The position numbers were made by a program, and so were the translations under genes. Source: M3007 sp033764075 (lineage in GTDB: Bacteria; Bacteroidota; Bacteroidia; Chitinophagales; Saprospiraceae). From it: a DNA stretch of 64,000 nucleotides. Shown here piece by piece: positions 58,784 through 64,000 of this stretch (position 1 is the first letter of the stretch; every line of letters begins with the position of its first letter). The notes under the pieces were generated by a model. The model saw only the letters and a list, made by a program, of their open reading frames with translations. It searched no databases and was not told the DNA's origin. The stretch is from the NCBI GenBank assembly GCA_033764075.1, contig JANRJH010000005.1, positions 62,001 through 126,000 on the forward strand, given 5' to 3'.

Positions 58784-59137
58784 ATGGAAGACTGGGAGCT
58801 GGATTTTCAATTTTTGCGCGTGCAGCACATCGTTAAGGACGCCATGGGCCGGGAAACGCTGCCCGACCTCAACACCGTGCTGTTCCTGATCGGGATTCAG
58901 GAACTGGGCCGCTGGAAGGCCAAGTTTACCAAAGAGGAAAAACAGGACCTCATGCACATCGCCGTGTGCCGCCTGCTCGCCTACGAAGGATTTTTCGAGT
59001 TTCAGGGCCGCGACGCCGACGGCTGGCCCCACTACCGGCAGACGCGGGAGATGACCGCACAGAACCTGCCGCAGCAGGAACGGTTGCTGAAAACCCTGGC
59101 GGTGCGGTATTTTGCGGAGTGGGAGCAGGAGGGGTGA
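58784..59137 (+). CDS. Uncharacterised small conserved protein
   Basis: 117 residues, soluble, no signal peptide. Sequence features: DWELDFQFLRVQHIVKDAMG, then a hydrophobic helix (TVLFLIGIQELGRWK), a Lys-rich turn KFTKEEKQDLMHIAVCRLLA, and GFFEFQGRDADGWPHYRQTR. Normal residue use and codon pattern support coding. The function is not recognised. It lies after the 131-bp hairpin element and just before the inactivated MNT-HEPN pair on the other strand. Confidence 0.65.
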   Translation: MEDWELDFQFLRVQHIVKDAMGRETLPDLNTVLFLIGIQELGRWKAKFTKEEKQDLMHIAVCRLLAYEGFFEFQGRDADGWPHYRQTREMTAQNLPQQERLLKTLAVRYFAEWEQEG

Positions 59138-59192
59138 GGGGAAATTTTACGCTGATAACGCAAAGGACTAAGACAACGCAACACAATATGGC

Positions 59193-59597
59193 TCAGGCCG
59201 GATTGGCTTCGATCCAGGCTTTGATGGTGGAGATGAAGAGCTTCATGTCGGCAAACATGACTTCAAGATCAGCCTGAGCAGGAATCTAATTTACTTCATA
59301 ATCCGCATCAGAACGGGCCTTAAACGCTTTTTTGACCAAGCCCGAGAACGAATTGGGGAAAATGCCGGTGTGAACGAAGTTTTTATTGAACCAGCCTGCC
59401 ATTTGTTGATGTTTGGAAGATTCAAAGCCATGCAACAACGCCAAGGCAAGCATCGCGTAAAACATTCCGTAATAAATCCTATTAGCGGCGATTTCAGGTT
59501 CATGGCTGCTCAAACAGGATTCAACCCTTTGGATGGCAAGCTCAGCCTGTTGCAAACGAATAAAAACCAGCTGATTGCGATCCTCCGGCGTAATCAT
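59193..59597 (-). pseudogene. HEPN-domain toxin gene interrupted by an in-frame amber codon
   Basis: A HEPN (PF05168-type) frame of 134 codons ending TGA at 59193-59195, with an internal TAG at 59286-59288 (codon 104). Before it are AANRIYYGMFYAMLALALLH, HQQMAGWFNKNFVHTGIF and FKARSDADYEVN, all typical of the family. After it the same frame reads IPAQADLEVMFADMKLFIST then IKAWIEANPA, the expected last helix (E-A-x-x-x-L-x-D-A-x-x-F-I). So a full-length gene carries a single nonsense change, giving a 103-residue truncated protein. It overlaps the MNT gene by 4 bases. Read-through or sequence error is an alternative. Confidence 0.8.
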
Positions 59598-59917
59598 GCG
59601 TATATTCCTTTTTGTGTTGCCGTTTGAAAAATAGGTTGCCTTCCCCGGAGTGAATAACGCAACTCCTCTTCCGAAATAACCAGCGGTTGAGTGATGATAT
59701 CGTAATCCAGGTCAATGTCGGCCATAACATCACATACTGCACGTTCAAATCGCCAGTCATACCCCCCCCGTACCACCACCACAAAATCCCAGTCCGACCA
59801 CCGCGTCGGCTTGCCCCAGGCCCGGGAGCCGAACAGGATGACGTCCTTGATCTTGTCGCCGAACCTGGCCGTGAGGCGCTGTTTGGCGGCTTGCAGGATT
59901 TTATCGCGTTTTTTCAT
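59594..59917 (-). CDS. MNT-type minimal nucleotidyltransferase (antitoxin of MNT-HEPN pair)
   Basis: 107 residues from ATG 59917; TTG 59926 is in frame but less likely. The polymerase-beta fold signature VILFGSRAWGKPTRWSDWDF at about 26-46 contains GS-R and D-W-D metal-binding residues, with a third acidic residue expected in DIDLDYDIITQPLV. MNT antitoxins modify their HEPN partners by nucleotide transfer. The stop overlaps the HEPN start by 4 bases, so they form one operon. A -7 box is 23 bases upstream. Confidence 0.88.
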   Translation of the reverse strand: MKKRDKILQAAKQRLTARFGDKIKDVILFGSRAWGKPTRWSDWDFVVVVRGGYDWRFERAVCDVMADIDLDYDIITQPLVISEEELRYSLRGRQPIFQTATQKGIYA

Positions 59918-59939
59918 GAAAAACAACCTGTCGTTTGTG

Positions 59940-59947
59940 CAAAAATA
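59940..59947 (-). promoter_or_regulatory. -7 promoter box (TATTTTTG) of the MNT-HEPN operon
   Basis: CAAAAATA on the plus strand; exact TAnnTTTG on the minus strand, 23 bases before ATG 59917. Confidence 0.5.
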
Positions 59948-60019
59948 CTGAAAATTGTTTTGCCATGAAACTATTTTGTTTGCTATTGCTTCACGGTGTA
60001 CGGAGTGGGGCGGTGGAGC

Positions 60020-60952
60020 CTACCGGCGTTTAAACCACGCCACCGTTCGCGACAGCCCCGTTTCCGGATCCGTCGGGCGCATACCGAAGGTTTTTTCAAA
60101 TTTTTCGGAGGAAAACACGTAGTCCTGTTCAAACTGGTAATTCATTTCGGCCAGCTCGCGCATCAGCGGGTTGAACAGTCCCAGCATCCGGGCCATAAAC
60201 GTGGAAACCACCTGTTGGCCTCCTTTCACGCCGAACGCTTCGGCGCTGCGCCGGATCCACTCCTCGCCCGTCCAGCGAACGCCCAACGTGGGCAGGTGCC
60301 ACTCCTGACCGTCGGCGCGGGCATCCGTGCCGAGTATGGCGAGCGCGGGCCCCAGGTCTTCGGTGTACGTGAATGTGTGCACCTTTTTGGGGTTGCCCAT
60401 CCAGATGGCTTTTTGCCCTTTGGCGTGGCGTTCAAAAACGACGCTGTTGAGCGCACTGGTGTTGCAGTACGGGCCGTAAAAATCGGCGGCGCGGCCCACC
60501 GTCGCGCGCAAACCGCGTTTGTCGACGGCCGAACGCAAACGGGTGAGCAGTTGTGCCCGCACCTCGCCTTTCCGGGAGCAGGGGCGCAGGGGCAATCCCT
60601 CGCGCATGACGCCTTTCACCGCGCCATAAGCATACACGTTATCCATGAACACCAGTTTGCTGCCGTGTGCCAGCGCGGCCTCGATGGCGTTTTCCATGAT
60701 CCGCGGCCAGTCGCGGCGCCATACCTTGATGTCGTATGCCAGGCCCACGGTGAGGTATATGACCTCCGAGCCTGCGGTGGCGCGCAGCACTTCAGCCGTG
60801 TCCGTCACGTCGGCCTGCACGTGCTCCCGGGAGCCCTTGCCCGGCGACCGTCCGACGCCCCGAACGCGGATGTGTTGTTTTTCCAGCGCAGCGGCCAGCG
60901 TGGCGCCGCTGACGCCGTTGATCCCCAGAATGGTGTGCATGTGTTGAGGCAT
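60020..60952 (-). CDS. NAD-dependent epimerase/dehydratase (extended SDR-like)
   Basis: 310 residues from ATG 60952; ATG 60940 (MHTILGINGVSG) is an alternative. N-terminal Rossmann loop ILGINGVSGATLAAAL (G-x2-G-x2-G variant), then VIYLTVGLAYDIKVW, FMDNVYAYGAVKG (catalytic Tyr expected in the Y-x-Y-G region) and RAADFYGPYCNTSAL. The C-terminal part (KVHTFTYTEDLGPALAILG) is the substrate half. The nucleotide-sugar or other substrate is not known. It begins one base after the DoxX gene stop on the same strand. Confidence 0.83.
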   Translation of the reverse strand: MPQHMHTILGINGVSGATLAAALEKQHIRVRGVGRSPGKGSREHVQADVTDTAEVLRATAGSEVIYLTVGLAYDIKVWRRDWPRIMENAIEAALAHGSKLVFMDNVYAYGAVKGVMREGLPLRPCSRKGEVRAQLLTRLRSAVDKRGLRATVGRAADFYGPYCNTSALNSVVFERHAKGQKAIWMGNPKKVHTFTYTEDLGPALAILGTDARADGQEWHLPTLGVRWTGEEWIRRSAEAFGVKGGQQVVSTFMARMLGLFNPLMRELAEMNYQFEQDYVFSSEKFEKTFGMRPTDPETGLSRTVAWFKRR

Positions 60953-60953
60953 T

Positions 60954-61337
60954 TTAGAACCAGGCGCCGACCACCGGCAGTGTTTTGCGGTAGTGCCAGG
61001 CGAGCACCATGCTGCACAGAAAAACAATGACGGCCAGGAAGAACAACGTACCGCCGTCGCCCTGGCTTTCAATGCCCAGGATCGTCAGGTGCGACAAAAT
61101 GGCGCCGCTCATCACGCCCAGGGCCAGCACGGCGCCGATGCCCGTGGTGGCGGGGTACAGGATGAGCACGGCGGCGATGAGTTCGACCACACCCGAGCCG
61201 ATGCGCCCCCAGGGTTCGGCGCCGAGGGTGGTGAAAATGTGCACGCTCTCCGGCGCGCCGGTAAATTTGAAATACAAGGTTTGCAGCAGGATGCCGGCAG
61301 CGGCAATGCGCAGGACCCAGAGGACGATATTGTTCAT
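60954..61337 (-). CDS. DoxX family membrane protein
   Basis: 127 residues, four membrane helices (IVLWVLRIAAAGILLQTLYF, SGVVELIAAVLILYPATTGI, GAVLALGVMSGAILSHLTIL, LFFLAVIVFLCSMVLAWHY). The first helix ending in LQTLYFKFTGAPES and the central GSGVVELIAAVLI are typical of DoxX proteins. They are usually linked to thiol or quinone redox in the membrane. Two-gene operon with the SDR. Confidence 0.83.
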   Translation of the reverse strand: MNNIVLWVLRIAAAGILLQTLYFKFTGAPESVHIFTTLGAEPWGRIGSGVVELIAAVLILYPATTGIGAVLALGVMSGAILSHLTILGIESQGDGGTLFFLAVIVFLCSMVLAWHYRKTLPVVGAWF

Positions 61338-61427
61338 AAGCAAAGAGGAGGATTTAGTGTTCGGGCGGTTAAGGTAAACCGATTTGTTGAACCATAAACC
61401 GTATTTGTCGTTCTTTTACCAAAAACA

Positions 61428-61727
61428 ATGGAAGCCTGGTTTGCACACCGCGTTCAGTCGGAGAAGCCGTTGCTGGTTGAGTTTTACGCCACCTGGTGCG
61501 GCCCCTGTATGGCCATGATGCCGGTGTTGGACGCCCTGCAGACGGCGTTGGGGGAGGCTGTGGACATCCATAAAATCGACATTGACCGGAACATTGACCT
61601 CGCCGTGCAACAAAAGGTCATGGGAGTGCCTACCTTTGCCCTGTACAAGCAAGGAAAGGAGGTGTGGCGGCAGGCGGGTACGCTTACCCTCGTCCAGCTC
61701 CTCGAAGCGGTACACAAACACGGTTGA
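61428..61727 (+). CDS. Thioredoxin
   Basis: 99 residues. Active-site motif FYATWCGPCMAMMPV near 19-33 (CGPC), with the cis-Pro in KVMGVPTFALYKQG near 69-75. The size and simple fold match cytosolic thioredoxin; no signal peptide. It reduces disulfides via thioredoxin reductase. The next gene (VanY-type) starts 3 bases after its stop, so the two are probably cotranscribed. Confidence 0.93.
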   Translation: MEAWFAHRVQSEKPLLVEFYATWCGPCMAMMPVLDALQTALGEAVDIHKIDIDRNIDLAVQQKVMGVPTFALYKQGKEVWRQAGTLTLVQLLEAVHKHG

Positions 61728-61730
61728 ACC

Positions 61731-62501
61731 ATGCGCACCTGCCAACCTCTTTTTCTAGCTGCTCTGGGTTTCGTGCTGGTATCCGCCTGTCAGGGCAGTG
61801 TACCCAAAGACCCACCCCGGACGCACGAGGAGCCGGCTTCCACCGACTCGTTGTCGCCGGACCGCCGCCACTTCCTGCTGGGTCAATTCGACCCTGCCAA
61901 ACACCCGGATTTTGTCGTGGTCGAAAAACCGTACACCGACCGGCCGTTTATGTACATGCACAAAGACGCCTTCGCTGCCTTTCGGAAAATGCACGATGCC
62001 GCATCGAAAGAGGGGGTGTTGCTGAAAATTCTGTCGGCTACCCGGAATTTTACCCAGCAAAAAGCCATCTGGGAGGGTAAATGGGCCAAAAATGCCGGAT
62101 CGCACCCCGACCCCCTCACCCGGTCCCGGAAAATCCTGCAGTATTCGGCCATGCCCGGCTCCTCCCGCCACCACTGGGGGACCGATATTGACCTCAACGA
62201 CCTGAACAACGGCGCCTTTTTGCCCGGCGGCGCACAGGCCCGGGTGTACGAATGGCTCCAAGTGCACGCGCACGAGTACGGTTTTTGTCAACCCTACACA
62301 GCGCTCGACGCCCGGCGACCCAACGGTTACAACGAAGAGCGCTGGCACTGGTCGTACATGCCGGTAGCCGGTCCTTTGCTGGAGCAGTTTCGGAAAAACA
62401 TCACCGACGCCGATTTCACGGGTTTCAAAGGCATGGAGACCGCTGCGGAGGTGGGGGTGGTGAAAAATTATGTTTTGGGGATTGATGCGGGTTGTCGTTG
62501 A
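61731..62501 (+). CDS. M15 family D-alanyl-D-alanine carboxypeptidase (VanY-type)
   Basis: 256 residues with a lipobox-like N-terminus (ALGFVLVSACQGSVPKD, Cys near 20), so an anchored lipoprotein. Zinc motif: His and Asp in PGSSRHHWGTDIDLNDLN near 140-158, with the last His in NEERWHWSYMPVAG near 205. It trims the terminal D-Ala of peptidoglycan peptides. Short spacing from the thioredoxin gene. Stop at 62499-62501, followed by a REP-like element. Confidence 0.88.
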   Translation: MRTCQPLFLAALGFVLVSACQGSVPKDPPRTHEEPASTDSLSPDRRHFLLGQFDPAKHPDFVVVEKPYTDRPFMYMHKDAFAAFRKMHDAASKEGVLLKILSATRNFTQQKAIWEGKWAKNAGSHPDPLTRSRKILQYSAMPGSSRHHWGTDIDLNDLNNGAFLPGGAQARVYEWLQVHAHEYGFCQPYTALDARRPNGYNEERWHWSYMPVAGPLLEQFRKNITDADFTGFKGMETAAEVGVVKNYVLGIDAGCR

Positions 62502-62577
62502 TTATGTTTCCCCCCGCCGCCGCCCGCGCCGCGCCGCCACCCCACCCACGCCACGCCACCCCACCCACGCCACCCCA

Positions 62578-62603
62578 CCCACGGCTGAAGCCGTGGGCTA
62601 ATG
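62578..62603. repeat. REP-like 26-bp palindromic repeat, copy 2
   Basis: CCCACGGCT, GA, AGCCGTGGG then CTAATG: the exact reverse complement of 27816-27841. Upstream is a C-rich low-complexity tract (62520-62580, CCACCCCACCCACGCC type). It lies directly before the ATG at 62618. Confidence 0.85.
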
Positions 62604-62617
62604 TGAATACGAATTAT

Positions 62618-63181
62618 ATGGCTTATACTGAATCTTCTATGCTGCCGCTGGGCACGGTGGCGCCCGACTTCGCCCTTCCGGATACCGTTAGCGGGCGCAT
62701 CGTTTCGTTGGCCGATGTAGCCTCGGACAAGGCCACGGTGGTCATGTTCTTATGCAACCACTGCCCTTATGTCTTGCATGTCAATGAGGCGCTGGTGCAG
62801 CTCGCGCAGGAGTACCAGGCCCGGGGTGTGGCGTTTGTCGGCATCAGCAGCAACGACGCAATAGCGTACCCGGAAGACGGACCCGCACAAATGACGGTGC
62901 ACGCCGGACAGGTTGGCTACACTTTTCCGTACCTTTACGACGAATCCCAGTCGGTCGCCCGGGCGTATGACGCCGCTTGTACCCCCGATTTTTACGTGTT
63001 CGACGCCGGACTCAGGCTGGTGTACCGCGGTCAGTTTGACGACAGCCGTCCGCGCCGCAACGACCTGCCGGTAACCGGAGCCGACCTGCGTGCCGCGCTG
63101 GATGCCGTTTTGGAAGGCCGCCCCGTCCCGGAGCGCCAAAGACCCTCCGGCGGTTGCAACATTAAATGGAAAACCAACTAA
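62618..63181 (+). CDS. Peroxiredoxin/AhpC-TSA-like thioredoxin-fold protein
   Basis: 187 residues from ATG 62618; longer readings translate the C-rich repeat. APDFALPDTVSGRIVSLADV, then TVVMFLCNHCPYVLHVNEAL with a CNHC redox pair instead of the usual VCT of AhpC, then FVGISSNDAIAYPEDGPAQM. It resembles thioredoxin-family proteins with a C-x-x-C redox site of unknown partner, of the ResA/peroxiredoxin-like group. nadC follows after 14 bases. Confidence 0.85.
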   Translation: MAYTESSMLPLGTVAPDFALPDTVSGRIVSLADVASDKATVVMFLCNHCPYVLHVNEALVQLAQEYQARGVAFVGISSNDAIAYPEDGPAQMTVHAGQVGYTFPYLYDESQSVARAYDAACTPDFYVFDAGLRLVYRGQFDDSRPRRNDLPVTGADLRAALDAVLEGRPVPERQRPSGGCNIKWKTN

Positions 63182-63195
63182 TCGATACTACTCGC

Positions 63196-64000
63196 ATGCG
63201 ACCAACGGAAATTACCGACGAACAGATCAACCAGTTCATCGCAAACGCGCTCGCGGAAGACATCCGCGAGGGCGACCACACCGCCATGGCAACCATCCCG
63301 GCCGAGTCCAGGAGCAAGGCGGTGCTAAAGGTAAAGGACTATGGTACCCTCGCCGGCGTGGAGATCGCCCGCCGCATATTCACCCACCTGGACCCCGCCG
63401 CCGTGTTTACGGTACACAAACCGGACGGCGCCGACGTTCTGTACGGCGACATCGCCTTTGAGGTGGAGGCCAACACCCGCGCCCTGCTCATGGGCGAACG
63501 CGCTGCACTCAACACCCTGCAGCGTATGAGCGGAATCGCCACCCTGGCCGGGCGCTTTGCTTTTGAGGTGGGTGATCTGCCCGTCAAAATACTCGACACC
63601 CGCAAAACCACACCGACCATTCGCTTTCTGGAAAAATGGGCCGTACATACTGGCGGCTGCGAGAACTACCGTTGGGGACTGTACGACTGGATCATGATCA
63701 AGGACAATCACATCGACGCCGCCGGCGGTATCCTTTCGGCGATCGAACGCGTGCACGCTTACCTCAAGACGCACCAACTGGACCTGAAGGTGACCGTGGA
63801 GGTCCGCAATCTGGTGGAAGCCCACGAGGTGATGGCTGCCGGGGGGATTACCCGAATCATGTTCGACAACTTCGAACTGCCCATCCTCGCCGAGGCCGTG
63901 GCGGTGGTCGGCGACCGGTTTGAAACAGAGGCTTCCGGAGGCATTACCCTGAACAATGTGCGTCGATTTGCCCTCACCGGTGTCGATTATATCTCGGTGG
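63196..64000 (+). CDS. nadC: Nicotinate-nucleotide pyrophosphorylase (quinolinate phosphoribosyltransferase), 5' part
   Basis: The first 268 codons of a frame that runs off the window end. Key stretches: EDIREGDHTAMATIPAES near residue 20, LLMGERAALNTLQRMSGIAT near 95-114, the PRPP/quinolinate-binding ILDTRKTTPTIRFLEKWAVH near 133, GGCENYRWGLYDWIMIKDNH near 154-173, and EVRNLVEAHEVMAAGGITRI near 201. It makes nicotinate mononucleotide from quinolinate and PRPP. Full-length enzymes are about 280-290 residues, so only the last 15-20 are missing. Related NAD-pathway genes are at 8079 and 15355. Confidence 0.93.
   Translation, partial: MRPTEITDEQINQFIANALAEDIREGDHTAMATIPAESRSKAVLKVKDYGTLAGVEIARRIFTHLDPAAVFTVHKPDGADVLYGDIAFEVEANTRALLMGERAALNTLQRMSGIATLAGRFAFEVGDLPVKILDTRKTTPTIRFLEKWAVHTGGCENYRWGLYDWIMIKDNHIDAAGGILSAIERVHAYLKTHQLDLKVTVEVRNLVEAHEVMAAGGITRIMFDNFELPILAEAVAVVGDRFETEASGGITLNNVRRFALTGVDYISV

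Noticed and set aside
59138..59192. Possible tRNA or small RNA between 58784 gene and the HEPN pseudogene
   Set aside because: No cloverleaf or hairpin-terminator signal; only short AT-rich sequence.
62492..62617. N-terminal extension of the peroxiredoxin-like protein from 62492
   Set aside because: It translates the C-rich tract and the REP-like element; the domain starts after ATG 62618.

Overview
The window reads as a chromosomal segment of a GC-rich Bacteroidota, most likely of the Saprospiria/Chitinophagia side. Supporting signs are two cargo proteins with type IX secretion (T9SS) C-terminal sorting domains, a PorX-type response regulator/PglZ protein, a large CHU_C (gliding-motility-associated) protein, many orphan MKK...AQ-type secreted and beta-barrel proteins, and repeated TAnnTTTG -7 promoter boxes, the Bacteroidota sigma-A signature. 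No rRNA, tRNA, CRISPR array, prophage or complete insertion sequence was recognised.

Layout. 0-8.1 kb: VOC protein, uvrC, fatty acid desaturase, sodium/solute symporter (with a tandem duplication of its start region), small secreted protein, topoisomerase IV subunit B. 8.1-15.2 kb: NMN adenylyltransferase/Nudix protein and a 2026-residue T9SS adhesin-like protein with 18 tandem Ig/PKD-like repeats. 15.3-23.3 kb: 3-hydroxyanthranilate dioxygenase, UPF1-like helicase, DUF2520 protein, gamma-glutamyltransferase, YfcC-type carrier, a PGDYG protein and a stand-alone two-TM SLATT/DUF4231 protein. 23.3-25.8 kb: an AT-richer accessory cassette of four minus-strand genes, including a DUF4240 protein and a URI-type nuclease-toxin-like protein. 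25.8-29.7 kb: alpha-glucan use (GH13, small membrane protein, sugar MFS). 30-36.4 kb: subtilase, M16 peptidase, TerC, RNase H and envelope proteins. 36.4-39.4 kb: ECF sigma, anti-sigma-like and DUF4097-like cassette, bracketed by heptamer repeat arrays. 39.4-43 kb: operon with DUF4136 lipoprotein, beta-barrel protein, MlaE permease, dapD and RDD protein. 43.2-51.8 kb: LolC/E permease, DUF4340, DegP protease, HD protein, GHL10 glycosidase, lpxD, porX. 51.9-59 kb: HD phosphohydrolase, repeat-rich peptidoglycan-binding protein, a cluster of DnaA boxes, T9SS cargo, S41 peptidase. 59-64 kb: a MNT-HEPN pair whose HEPN gene has an in-frame amber stop, SDR, DoxX, thioredoxin, VanY-type carboxypeptidase, peroxiredoxin-like protein and the 5' part of nadC.

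The most striking non-coding signal is two families of degenerate heptanucleotide (7-bp period) repeats, built on CCGACTA/CCGACAA/CCGATAG and on GAATGCG/GAATGTC. They fill many intergenic gaps, are sometimes arranged as inverted pairs, and in three places end in a shared AGCCATGCAAC-like junction that supplies or mimics a start codon. Others are a 131-bp hairpin element with 46-bp arms, a REP-like 26-bp palindrome present twice, a 41-bp inverted repeat with a third partial copy, and the DnaA-box cluster near 54.8-55.0 kb.

All calls are made by eye from the sequence and from knowledge of protein families. No database search, alignment or structure prediction was run.
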